Assembly: GCF_014197265.1 (NCBI RefSeq) | Contig: NZ_JACIFH010000001.1 | Location: 682,001-746,000 of the forward strand | Length of the DNA: 64,000 nt | Reading direction: 5' to 3' | Source: Microbacterium invictum | GTDB lineage: Bacteria; Actinomycetota; Actinomycetes; Actinomycetales; Microbacteriaceae | Shown: piece by piece, positions 28,277-36,808 of the stretch | Numbering within the stretch: the stretch's first letter is position 1 | Layout: the number at the start of each line of letters is the position of its first letter | Translations under genes and position numbers: made by a program | The notes under the pieces: model-generated | Told to the model about the DNA's origin: nothing | Database searches by the model: none | The model's input: the letters and a program-made list of their open reading frames with translations, nothing else

Positions 28277-30793
28277 ATGAGCAACGCGACGCGAACCGTG
28301 GTGTTGGAAGTCGAGGGGTTGTCCTGGGCGTCCTCCAAGGCCACGGTCGAGGCCACCCTGCTGCGGCAGGCGGGTGTCACTGATGTCGAGGCGAACCCGG
28401 TCTCCCAGACCGCGAACGTGACCTTCAACCCGGAGCTGACCTCACAGGATCAGCTGCGGCAGTGGATCATCGAGTGCGGCTACCACTGCGCCGGGCAGTC
28501 CGTCCCCGAGCACATCTGCGATCCCGCCGACGACCCCACCCGGCCGGCGCACACCGACCACCGCCCGCCCCTGACCGAACCACACGTGCCGGCGCCCGGC
28601 GATGCACGGCCCCTGGGCCCGGCGAGCCCGGCTCACGATCACGCCGCGATGACCAGCCCCGCACCTGTAGGCGGCGAGACCCCCGCGAGCCAGGGCCCAC
28701 ACCAAGCTCCGGATCACGGCGGCCACGAGATGGCCGACCGCAGCATGCAGGATGTGATGGGGCACGGCGGAAGCCACGCGGGAATGTCCATGGCGTCGAT
28801 GATCCGCGATATGCGCAACCGTTTCATCGTGGCCGCCGTGCTGTCCGTGCCGATCATCTTGTGGTCCCCGATCGGCCGGGAGGTGCTGGGGTTCACCGTT
28901 CCCGCACCGTTCGGGCTGCGCGATGACGTTTTCTCGCTGATCCTCTCGCTGCCGGTGATCTTCTACTCCGCCTGGATCTTCTTCGATGGTGCTTTCCGCG
29001 CGCTCCGAGCCCGGACCCTGGACATGATGGTGCTGGTCGCGGTCGGTGTCGGCACCGGCTGGCTGTACAGCGTGGCGGTCACCCTCACCGGCGGCGGTGA
29101 AGTGTTCTATGAGGCAGCCACCGTGCTTGCCGCCTTCGTTCTGCTCGGCCACTGGGTGGAGATGCGCGCCCGCGGCGGGGCGAACGACGCGATTCGCACC
29201 CTGCTCGAGCTCGCCCCTCCCCGCGCCGTCGTGCTCCGCGACGGCGAAGAGGTCGAGGTGCCCACCGCCGACGTCGTCCCCGGCGATCTCATGCTGGTGC
29301 GACCCGGCGCGAAGATCCCGACCGACGGCACCGTCGAAGAAGGCGACTCGGAGATCGACGAATCGATGGTGACCGGAGAGAGCCTGCCGGTCCTCAAGAC
29401 GCCCGGCTCCGAGGTGATCGGGGCCACCGTCAACACCACCGGGACCCTCCGGGTGCGGGCCACCAAGGTCGGCGCCGACACCGCCCTCGCGCAGATCGTC
29501 GCCCTCGTTCAGGAAGCGCAGAACTCCAAGGCCCCCGGGCAACGCCTCGCCGACCGTGCCGCGTTCTGGCTGGTCCTGGTCGCCCTGATCGGCGGCACGG
29601 TCACCTTCCTGGCCTGGTGGCTCACCGGCGCGCCGGTGCCCACGGCGATCCTGTTCGCCATCACCGTCGTGGTGATCACCTGCCCCGACGCGCTCGGCCT
29701 GGCCACACCGACTGCGATCATGGTCGGCACCGGACTCGGCGCCAAACGCGGCGTGCTGTTCAAGAACGCCAGCGCCCTGGAATCCGCTGCCCATATCGAT
29801 ATGGTCGTCCTCGACAAGACCGGCACTCTGACCAAGGGCGAACCCGAAGTCACGGACTACCTGCCGATCGGCATGAACGACATCGAACTGCTCTCCCTCG
29901 CGGCCGCAGCGGAACGCGAATCTGAGCATCCGCTCGCCAGGGCGGTCGTCGCCTACGCCGACGCCCGCAACATCCCCCGACGCACCGCCAGCGCATTCCG
30001 GAACGTGACCGGGCTCGGCGCGGTCGCCACCGTCGACGGCCACCGCGTGGTGATGGGCAACACCCGTTTGATGGCCGACGAGGGCATCGACATCAGCCCC
30101 ATCGAGGCAGCCCTCCACGGACTGGCCTCCACCGGCCGCACCGCCATCGCATTCGCGGTGGACGGCGAGGCAGCGGGGGTGATCGCGCTGGCGGACGCGC
30201 CGCGAGAAACCGCCGCCGCAGCGGTCACGGCCCTGCACGAGGCTGGCATCGAGGTCGTCATGCTCACCGGCGACAACGAACCCACGGCAAAGCGGATCGC
30301 TTCCCTGTTGGGCATCGACACCGTGATCGCCGAAGTCCTCCCCGAGGACAAGTCCGCACGGATCGCCGAGCTGCAATGCGCGGGCAAGAAGGTTGCCATG
30401 GTCGGCGACGGCGTGAACGACGCCCCCGCCCTCGCTCAAGCAGACCTGGGCATCGCCATCGGCGCAGGAACCGATGTGGCCATCGAGACTGCTGATGTCG
30501 TTCTGATGCGCTCCGACCCGCTCGACGTCGCGATCGCGCTGCGGATCGGAAAAGGCACCGTTCGCAAGATGCGACAGAACCTCGGCTGGGCCATCGGCTA
30601 CAACGCCGTTGCCCTCCCGATCGCCGCCGGCGTGTTCGTCTCCTCGCTGGGGATCATGCTCAGCCCGGAGATCGCCGCCATCTCCATGTCCGGCTCCAGC
30701 GTCATCGTCGCCGTCAACGCGCTCCTGCTCAAGAGGCTGCGCCTGCCCTCACCTCCCGCTCCCGCTCCCGCTCCCGCTCCCGCAGCATCCTGA
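28277..30793 (+). CDS. copB: CopB-like P1B-type ATPase with altered metal motifs
   Basis: 838 aa from ATG 28277 (SD GAGAAGAGAAG at 28262-28272); ATG 28238, overlapping the previous stop, would add 13 residues. Residues 5-75 fold as an HMA domain by pattern, but the CxxC place holds W17-A-S-S20. A His/Pro-rich linker (about 85-185) contains many His and Met. Helix 6 carries CPD (469-471, [12 protein letters not shown]) rather than CPC or CPH. Phosphorylation Asp513 (DKTGTLT), TGES, SEHP and [10 protein letters not shown] are intact, so the pump should be active. The metal ion is uncertain; Cu fits the context. Confidence 0.9.
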   Translation: MSNATRTVVLEVEGLSWASSKATVEATLLRQAGVTDVEANPVSQTANVTFNPELTSQDQLRQWIIECGYHCAGQSVPEHICDPADDPTRPAHTDHRPPLTEPHVPAPGDARPLGPASPAHDHAAMTSPAPVGGETPASQGPHQAPDHGGHEMADRSMQDVMGHGGSHAGMSMASMIRDMRNRFIVAAVLSVPIILWSPIGREVLGFTVPAPFGLRDDVFSLILSLPVIFYSAWIFFDGAFRALRARTLDMMVLVAVGVGTGWLYSVAVTLTGGGEVFYEAATVLAAFVLLGHWVEMRARGGANDAIRTLLELAPPRAVVLRDGEEVEVPTADVVPGDLMLVRPGAKIPTDGTVEEGDSEIDESMVTGESLPVLKTPGSEVIGATVNTTGTLRVRATKVGADTALAQIVALVQEAQNSKAPGQRLADRAAFWLVLVALIGGTVTFLAWWLTGAPVPTAILFAITVVVITCPDALGLATPTAIMVGTGLGAKRGVLFKNASALESAAHIDMVVLDKTGTLTKGEPEVTDYLPIGMNDIELLSLAAAAERESEHPLARAVVAYADARNIPRRTASAFRNVTGLGAVATVDGHRVVMGNTRLMADEGIDISPIEAALHGLASTGRTAIAFAVDGEAAGVIALADAPRETAAAAVTALHEAGIEVVMLTGDNEPTAKRIASLLGIDTVIAEVLPEDKSARIAELQCAGKKVAMVGDGVNDAPALAQADLGIAIGAGTDVAIETADVVLMRSDPLDVAIALRIGKGTVRKMRQNLGWAIGYNAVALPIAAGVFVSSLGIMLSPEIAAISMSGSSVIVAVNALLLKRLRLPSPPAPAPAPAPAAS
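30754..30783 (+). repeat. Hexanucleotide tandem repeat in the copB 3' end
   Basis: Five copies of CCCGCT/CTCCCG phase encode an Ala-Pro run at the CopB C-terminus ([13 protein letters not shown]). Such a repeat can slip without shifting the frame. Confidence 0.6.
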
Positions 30794-30829
30794 CGGTCCC
30801 CTGCCTGACCCCAACCCGAGGAGAATCCC

Positions 30830-31015
30830 ATGACACACCACACCGACGACACGACCGACAACACAGTATTAGTCACTGACCCGGTCTGCGGAATGCTGAT
30901 CGACCCCGCCACAGCCGCCACAACCCGAGAGCACGGCGGCACCACGTTCTACTTCTGCTCAATCGGATGCGCCAAGGCTTTCGACGCCGATCCCCACCGA
31001 TACGGACACCCGTGA
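30830..31015 (+). CDS. YHS-domain protein
   Basis: 61 aa, start ATG at 30830 behind GAGGAGAA (30818-30825). After a polar, His/Asp/Thr-rich start, the YHS domain has DPVCGMLIDPATA and TTFYFCSIGCAKAFDADPHRY with three Cys. YHS modules are often fused to or encoded with copper and other heavy-metal ATPases and probably bind metal. Here it is a free small cytosolic protein 36 bp after copB. Confidence 0.88.
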   Translation: MTHHTDDTTDNTVLVTDPVCGMLIDPATAATTREHGGTTFYFCSIGCAKAFDADPHRYGHP

Positions 31016-31331
31016 GCTATCGCCGAGACCGAGGAACCGTCCACCGTCAGGCTGGCTGGGAGCTCGTGTCCGGATGGTGCCTGAAACGCTGTTTTCGTTA
31101 GCATCCATCGCGAAGAGGCCGCACACGCGCCTCGCATGTCTTTACGTCGATCACCCACGACACGCGGTTTCGGAGCCGTCGACTTGGCAATCATCAATGT
31201 CCCCGGGAAGGTTCATGAGAAGTATGCCGTGCTTTGCACCGCGGGACGTTCGACCTATAGGGACGCTCAAGCTTCAGCGCAAGCTGGAGTCACGGATCGG
31301 CCAGGCAGGCGGATAGAAGGGCGGTCAGCTC
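31016..31331. other. 316-bp gap without a supported gene
   Basis: Only short open frames without family features or ribosome sites on either strand. Base use looks less GC-rich than the flanking genes. No terminator or promoter is convincing. Confidence 0.5.
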
Positions 31332-31577
31332 ATGATGTACGGAAACGGCTTCGGGTGGGGCTGGATGTGGTTCGGCGGCGTGATGTTGCTGCTCATCTTG
31401 GCGGCAGTCATCATCTTGATCGTCCGCACCGCAGCTTCAGGTTCGTCTCCGCGTGGGGGACAGGTTCCGTCGGCGCCGAACACAGCGCGTCAGATCGCCG
31501 AGGAACGCCTTGCGCGCGGCGAGATCACCCCAGACGAATTTCGACAGGTCGTGCGGGCGCTCGAAGAACGCACCTGA
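31332..31577 (+). CDS. SHOCT-domain small membrane protein
   Basis: 81 aa, start ATG at 31332. A Gly/Trp/Met-rich start (MMYGNGFGWGWMWFGG) runs into a single transmembrane helix (about 13-33). The C-terminal SHOCT motif is ARQIAEERLARGEITPDEFRQVVRALEE. SHOCT is a short oligomerisation-like C-terminal domain of unknown role. Similar proteins often end copper clusters of Actinobacteria; the link to copper is by position only. Confidence 0.82.
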   Translation: MMYGNGFGWGWMWFGGVMLLLILAAVIILIVRTAASGSSPRGGQVPSAPNTARQIAEERLARGEITPDEFRQVVRALEERT

Positions 31578-31991
31578 GCACGGTCCCGTCCGACGGGTCA
31601 GCCGGGGTGCAGTTGGAGCGTTCGACGCAATAGGACCCTCGTTCTGTCTGCGGGTCGTGGCGAGCAAGCCCATAGTCGTTCAGCGCCATTCGAGACCGCG
31701 GGGAGACTCGAGCGTCGGCGACACGCGAATCGAAACTTCGCCTCAAGAGATCGCCCTGGTCGCCATGCGGCCTCGATCGAGCAGCGCAACACAACGCACA
31801 ACCCGGCGGCTGCCACCGACAGCGTCGGAGCCGAAACGGTCAAAGTCCGGAACACCGATGAACAGCAATGCACGCAGGCACCCATCGCGGTGGGGCGCCT
31901 GATCGGTACCATTTAGGCGCATCCCGCCACAGGTACCTTCAAGGCGTAAAACGTCCTGGCCAAACGTAAAAACCAGCCCTACTCTGACTGC
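31578..31991. other. 414-bp gap upstream of the relaxase; candidate oriT region
   Basis: No supported gene. The last 100 bases hold paired short repeats: GGTACC at 31905-31910 and 31932-31937 and CGTAAAA at 31945-31951 and 31965-31971. A relaxase normally nicks an oriT close to its own gene, so this is the best place for it; no nick site is proven. Confidence 0.35.
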
Positions 31992-31994
31992 ATG
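31980..31994 (+). promoter_or_regulatory. Leaderless core promoter of the relaxase gene
   Basis: TACTCT (31980-31985), six bases, ATG at 31992; no ribosome site. Confidence 0.5.
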
Positions 31995-34742
31995 CGAGGT
32001 GGCCTTGAGCGGTGGAAGCGTGGGGTTGAGTCCCGAGGGGTACGACACGCGATTGCGTACGCGCTCGAGGGGACCTGTGACGCTCATCTCCAGCACGCGT
32101 CCGGTGGTGATGCGCTCGAAGCGTATGGTCTGGCATCGGACTCGACTGTTGCGCGTTTCGTCGTCGACCACGGCCGCATCTCCGCCGACGAACTCACTGC
32201 CGGCGGGCTTCGTGTGTGGATCACGGGCCACGACCCTGTCAGTGGTGAGGAGCGCGGCCGGCAACGGCTGAGCGCTGACGCCGACCTCTTGCTGGACGGC
32301 ACGCTCAATCACCCGAAGTCGTACAGCATCGCTGCGTTGCTGCATCCGGAACTCGCGACCGAGTTTGAGGCGCTGCAGGACCGGCTGCGGGATCAAATCC
32401 TGCTGACCTGGCAGCGCGAGCTGAACGCGCGCCGTGGTCACGGTGGGCTGATCCGAGAGGACATCACCCGCATCGAGGTCGTCGAGCTGCAGCATCGTCG
32501 CTCACGGGCGCTGGACCCGCACGCTCACCGTCATATGTGGTTGAACATCAAGGTCCTCGGTGAGGACGGCAAGTGGTCGAACGTCGACTCACGCGTCGCG
32601 ATGAAGCTGCACACGGTGATCAATGCCGAAGGCGATCTCGCTGCCCGCACTGACCCGCAGTGGATGGCCGCCCTCGAGCGCCACGGATTCACTCTCGATG
32701 ACGACGGAGAGGTGGCGCAGCTCGCCGGAGCGGTACGGCCCTTCTCGCGTCGGTCAGCGCAAATCGAGCGGAACCGAGCGAGGCTGGTTGCGGTATGGAC
32801 CGCCGAGCACGACGGTGCGCGCCCCAGCATCCGGGTTCTGACGCAGATTGACCGTCGAGCGTGGGCGATGTCGCGCCCGAACAAGCCGGCCCACCTGGAC
32901 GAGCAGTCCTGGGAGGCAACGGTCCGCGACGAGCTGGAGGTTATCGATCCAGCACTCACCCGCGATCGGTCTCCGATCGCGCACACCGCGACGCCGACGG
33001 ACGCGCTGGACCTAGATCTGCTGTCGGATGCTGCGGTCGTAGACGCCGACGCGCGGTCGACCCGTTCTGGCGGCCGGTTCAGCTCGTTCGATCTTCGTGC
33101 CGGCGCCATTCGCGCCCTCTCGCGCAGCGGCGTGATCGCGCCGCGCGACACGTTGACCGCGACGATCGACGAGATCTCCGAACGAGCGCATCGCAAGTCC
33201 GTGCGCCTCGCTGGGGGCGCGGACATTCCCGGTCACGTGAAGGCGTACATGGCGACCGAGACGATGCGCCTGAAGATCCGTCTCTCAGGGCGCCTCGATG
33301 CTCTCGCCTCACCCGGCCGCTCACTCCTGCCGACCGAGCTAGGTCGTGCCGCAGCATCCATCGAGGACATCGACACCCTGGATGCCTCGCAGCTCGCAGC
33401 AGCGGGCGCGATCGCGGGGAGGGGTGGGCTGGTGGCGGTCACCGGGCCGGCTGGCGCGGGCAAGACCACGATGTTGCGCGTCGCATACGCGGGACTGGCA
33501 GGACAGCGGCGACGGATGCTGGTGGTCGCGCCGACCCGGAAGGCGGCATCGGTCGCATCGCGCGAAGTCGGTGCCGCGGCCTCGAGCCTGCACGCGCTGC
33601 TCGCCGACCACGGCTACCGCTGGCACACTGACTCCGCCGGAGCCCAAGTCTGGGCGCGTCTGTCCCGCGGCGAGGCGGACCCGACGACGGGGGTTGTCTA
33701 CGACGGGCCAGCCAGATTCGTCCTCCGGAGGGGCGATCGGATCGTGGTGGACGAGGCCGGCATGGTCGACCTGCAGACTGCGGCCGCGCTTGTCGATCTC
33801 GCCCTCGAGCACGGTGTCGGCGTGGCGATGGTGGGAGACCCGAACCAGGCACTCCCGGTCGGGCATGCAGGAGCGATGGCATCCGCGGTGCGCTACGCGA
33901 CAGCATCCGTCGAACTCGACACCGTGCACCGGTTCAGCGATCCCGAGTACGCCGCGCTCACGCTGCGCGTCCGCAACCCCCGCGACCGCGACGACGCACT
34001 CCAAGTCGCGGGGGAGTTGCTCGAACACGGGCACGTGCAGCGGGTGGCCAGCGCGGAGGAAGCACGCGACGCAATGGTCGCGGCCTACTTCGATTGGCAC
34101 GCCCGCAGCAAGCGCGTTGCGCTGGTCGCCGGTACCAATGATGAGGCGGACGCGATCAACGACGCCATCCAGCAACGACGGGTCAATGACGGTGAGCTGG
34201 ATCCCACGACGCTGGCGCTGGGGATGGGGGAGCAGCACATCCTGGTTGGCGACATCGTGCAGACCCGCCGCAATGATCCGCGCACCGGGGTTGAGAATCG
34301 TGCGCAATGGGTGGTGCGCAACATTTGGGATGCAAGCATTGACCTCGCCTCGGTCGGTGACAGTGGTGAGATTCGCCGGGTGAGCCGCGAATACGCGCTC
34401 GATCACCTGCAACTTGCGTACGCGTCGACGGTGCATGGCATTCAAGGCGAGACGACGGATGCCGCAGTGGTGGGGCCGGATGTCGACGCGGCCGGCCTCT
34501 ACGTCGGCCTGACGCGCGGGCGGCACCAGAACGTGGCCGTCACGATCGCCCGGACCGACCAGGATGCGATCGGCAACATCGGCGCGACGATGATGCGCGG
34601 CACGACCGAGCTGACGATCCAGGACGCGATGCGCGCGGCAGACGCCGAGCTGCGGCGAGCGGCACGCGCGCGATCACTCGAGGCGTCGACACCATGGGTT
34701 ACGCCGAACTCTTCTGCCTCGCGCGGCGGGCTGTCGCTCTGA
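31992..34742 (+). CDS. MobF-family relaxase with helicase domain (TraA-like)
   Basis: 916 aa, start ATG at 31992. The N-terminal relaxase part has Tyr near residue 23 (HAIAYALEG) as a candidate nicking Tyr and the three-His metal motif DPHAHRHMW near 175. The second half is a RecD/TraI-like helicase: Walker A TGPAGAGKTTMLR near 485, Walker B VVDEAGMVDL near 585, and motif QLAYASTVHGIQGETTDAAVV near 805. It should nick and unwind the element for transfer. No coupling protein or type IV secretion gene is found in the element, so transfer would need a helper. Confidence 0.88.
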   Translation: MRGGLERWKRGVESRGVRHAIAYALEGTCDAHLQHASGGDALEAYGLASDSTVARFVVDHGRISADELTAGGLRVWITGHDPVSGEERGRQRLSADADLLLDGTLNHPKSYSIAALLHPELATEFEALQDRLRDQILLTWQRELNARRGHGGLIREDITRIEVVELQHRRSRALDPHAHRHMWLNIKVLGEDGKWSNVDSRVAMKLHTVINAEGDLAARTDPQWMAALERHGFTLDDDGEVAQLAGAVRPFSRRSAQIERNRARLVAVWTAEHDGARPSIRVLTQIDRRAWAMSRPNKPAHLDEQSWEATVRDELEVIDPALTRDRSPIAHTATPTDALDLDLLSDAAVVDADARSTRSGGRFSSFDLRAGAIRALSRSGVIAPRDTLTATIDEISERAHRKSVRLAGGADIPGHVKAYMATETMRLKIRLSGRLDALASPGRSLLPTELGRAAASIEDIDTLDASQLAAAGAIAGRGGLVAVTGPAGAGKTTMLRVAYAGLAGQRRRMLVVAPTRKAASVASREVGAAASSLHALLADHGYRWHTDSAGAQVWARLSRGEADPTTGVVYDGPARFVLRRGDRIVVDEAGMVDLQTAAALVDLALEHGVGVAMVGDPNQALPVGHAGAMASAVRYATASVELDTVHRFSDPEYAALTLRVRNPRDRDDALQVAGELLEHGHVQRVASAEEARDAMVAAYFDWHARSKRVALVAGTNDEADAINDAIQQRRVNDGELDPTTLALGMGEQHILVGDIVQTRRNDPRTGVENRAQWVVRNIWDASIDLASVGDSGEIRRVSREYALDHLQLAYASTVHGIQGETTDAAVVGPDVDAAGLYVGLTRGRHQNVAVTIARTDQDAIGNIGATMMRGTTELTIQDAMRAADAELRRAARARSLEASTPWVTPNSSASRGGLSL

Positions 34743-34790
34743 GGGCCCTCTCCTGGTCCGTGATCCAGAAACGTCAGGAGCAACTCGTGA

Positions 34791-34970
34791 TCAGGCGTCG
34801 ACGCCGAACACGCGCAGGAGTGCGGCGCGCGGGATCATTCGCCGCAGCCCCAGTTGGACCGACGGAATAGTCCCGTTCTCCATGCCCAACTTGATCGTGC
34901 GGTAGTCGACGCCGACGAGCTTCGCGGCATCCTTCATCGTCAGAGCCAGACAATCCGATGAGCGATTCAT
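34791..34970 (-). CDS. Excisionase-like helix-turn-helix protein
   Basis: 59 aa, start ATG at 34970 behind GAGGA; longer upstream frames lack a ribosome site. It has a MerR/excisionase-type HTH (ALTMKDAAKLVGVDYRTIKLGMENGTIPSVQLG followed by RRMIPRAALLRV). Small proteins of this type serve as recombination directionality factors or regulators of integrative elements. It diverges from the HTH gene at 35091. Confidence 0.7.
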   Translation of the reverse strand: MNRSSDCLALTMKDAAKLVGVDYRTIKLGMENGTIPSVQLGLRRMIPRAALLRVFGVDA

Positions 34971-35090
34971 GGCCTTCCTCACGTTTGAGCCAACAGCGTC
35001 AGTCTCCCTTCGACGCAAAGTACCACAGATGTGAGCCAAGATCGACAGTCATCTTCGCGAATTCTCCGGCGGAGTGGAATAGTGGGTTCC

Positions 35091-35723
35091 ATGGCGGAGC
35101 TGCAGACGTACGACATCGGTGACGAGCGGATCGATCTCGGGAGCGGAGTGAGCGTGCCGCGATCGTGGCACGCACGCGTATCGGGCGAAAAGGATGTCCC
35201 TGGCACGATCACGGTACGCGTGGAGTGGGATGCAGCACTCGGTCGCTCCGCTGTCGCATTCGCCGCCCTCGAGCGCGAGGGGGGAGGCGTCGACATCACG
35301 AGCCAGGTGCTGCGTGAAGTCCGCACGCACTGGATCATGACGAATTCAGCACTCGATGTGGTCACAGTGGATGTCGGCGAGAGCCAGCCCATCGGTGCCC
35401 GAGTGTTCCTCGCTCGCCAACTCGCTCGGGAAGGACGCGAGCAAAGAGACTCCATCCTCGACGCGATCGCGATCTACCGCGTCGCGACCGCTCTCAGCTA
35501 CCCTCCGCTCAAGCTCGTCTCCGACACTCTGAAGATCAGTCAGAGCACTGCGACGCGCTTCATGAGTCGCGCGCGCGATATCGGCCTTGCGCCGGAGGTC
35601 CGAATCCAGGAGCCCCGGCGAGCACCAACCGTCGACCGGTACTTCCCCGGTGCCGGACCGTACGACCCCAGCCGGCCACACAGTGGACCCTCCAGTCCCG
35701 GCGGGCCATCAATCGGCCTATGA
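35091..35723 (+). CDS. HTH-containing protein of the element, unknown function
   Basis: 210 aa, start ATG at 35091 (MAELQTYDIGDERIDLGSG); an ATG at 35031 overlaps the divergent promoter region and is less likely. Residues 1-110 form an unknown, probably beta-rich domain. Residues about 138-168 form a helix-turn-helix (YPPLKLVSDTLKISQSTATRFMSRARDIGL). The Pro/Gly-rich tail is probably disordered. Such proteins recur near the ends of actinobacterial integrative elements. It could control the element; this is inference. Confidence 0.6.
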   Translation: MAELQTYDIGDERIDLGSGVSVPRSWHARVSGEKDVPGTITVRVEWDAALGRSAVAFAALEREGGGVDITSQVLREVRTHWIMTNSALDVVTVDVGESQPIGARVFLARQLAREGREQRDSILDAIAIYRVATALSYPPLKLVSDTLKISQSTATRFMSRARDIGLAPEVRIQEPRRAPTVDRYFPGAGPYDPSRPHSGPSSPGGPSIGL

Positions 35724-35794
35724 CGCAAGAGTCGTCCCCTGGATCGTCATGTGACATCGCAGAGGTAATCGGGATGGGGCGGTAACTTGGCCTT

Positions 35795-35816
35795 TGCCCA
35801 CATTTTGCCCACATTT
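35795..35816 (+). repeat. Right arm-type repeats of the integrase
   Basis: Two perfect tandem copies of the 11-mer TGCCCACATTT (35795-35805 and 35806-35816). The first 18 bases equal 19442-19459 near attL. They are likely the second set of integrase arm sites and once lay close to attR, now pushed about 4.2 kb away by the IS insertions. Confidence 0.65.
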
Positions 35817-35969
35817 GAAACCGACACGTGTCGATAACTTGGTGCATAGAACCGCATAAAAACAATGATTCTCGGCCGCGTCAACCTGCAGATTTGACTC
35901 AAAAACGCTCTCTCCCCTCTTTGCCAGGCTGATTGTGAGTCGGTTCACGATCAGTAGGGACGCAGGGTA

Positions 35970-36374
35970 ATGACGATCAGTCCGGGGTTCACGGCGGCGG
36001 AGATCCGCGAGCTCGTGCACGAGTATCAGGTGCAGCCGCATGGGCAGAAGGGTCCGTGGCTGGATGCGCGGGGCGTGTCGTAAAAGCGGATGCGGCGGTG
36101 GCGGGACGCGGTGTTCGAAGGCGATCTCGACCGTGGGCTGATCCCGCGAGAAGGTAGTGAGATGATCGTCCCGCCGAGCAAGCGCACCGCGCTGGAGAAG
36201 CAGCGTGCCCGCGAACGCGCCGCCCAGGCGGCCGAGGTCGAGCGGTTGACCGCGCGGGTGCGGGAGCTGGAGGAGACCAACAAGGCTCTGGGAAAAGCTA
36301 TCGGGCTCTTGCACACGATGAGCGAGCAAGAGCCCGCCGAGTCCCCGACGAAGACCGATACGAACGGTTCCTGA
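35970..36374 (+). pseudogene. IS3-like transposase orfA with in-frame stop
   Basis: From ATG 35970 (MTISPGFTAAEIRELVHEYQ) the frame meets TAA at 36081-36083, in the context GVS-stop-KRMRRWRDAV, and then continues to 36374. One base change from a Tyr codon would restore 134 codons. The downstream part has a leucine-zipper-like coiled coil (VERLTARVRELEETNKALGKAIGLL) used for OrfA multimerisation. A slippery A-AAA-G at 36293-36297 lies in the correct phase for -1 frameshifting into orfB. Confidence 0.75.
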
Positions 36375-36649
36375 CCGCCGAGAACGACCTCGTCGTCGAG
36401 CTGACCGGGATCCTCGGATCCCAGCGGCGGGCGCTGGAGTTGGCGGGTGTGTCGCGATCGACGTGGCACTACCGACAGCATCCGCGAGCGCGGGTGACCG
36501 ATCCGATCCCGCAGACCGAGCGAGCGTATGAATCACGGATCAGCATTGTCGATGAGGAACGGATAAGCGAGCTGATCCTCGCCGGGTGGGCACAGCACAA
36601 CTCCGTAGACCATTCGTTCGCGACCGCATGGGATGCCGGGGTGATGTGA
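36296..36649 (+). pseudogene. IS3-like transposase orfB, 5' fragment
   Basis: Reads in the -1 frame of orfA: FLTAENDLVVELTGILGSQR, then GVSRSTWHYRQHPRARVTDP and HNSVDHSFATAWDAGVM, an IS3 OrfB N-terminal HTH region. It ends at ATG-TGA, where TGA is the first three bases of the inserted IS21 element. It continues at 39239 after the insertion. Confidence 0.75.
36641..36646 (+). repeat. Target site duplication of the IS21 element (left)
   Basis: GTGATG, repeated directly after the element at 39239-39244. Removing the element and one copy rejoins the orfB frame exactly (WDAGVM-LASRRTWW). Confidence 0.88.
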
Positions 36650-36808
36650 GTATTCGCTCCTCTGAGGGCCACTGATATTGCGGTTCAGGGCCACTCGCTC
36701 ATCGACGCGATCGTGTCGGTGAGGGCCACCGAATATTGGGGTTGAGGGCCACCGTTCCTAGGCTCCTTCTGCCGCGTGGCCAATCACACGGCAGAAGGAG
36801 TGATTCGG

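Noticed and set aside
28442..30439. 665-codon minus-strand frame over copB
   Set aside because: Antisense shadow; composition is Gly/Asp/His low complexity and the opposite strand encodes an intact ATPase.
30949..31197. Minus-strand ORF of 82 codons in the gap after the YHS gene
   Set aside because: Overlaps the YHS gene, lacks a ribosome site or a leaderless box, and has no recognisable domain.
31453..31902. 149-codon plus-strand ORF after the SHOCT gene
   Set aside because: Begins inside the SHOCT gene in another frame and is Arg/Ser/Pro-rich, as random frames are here.
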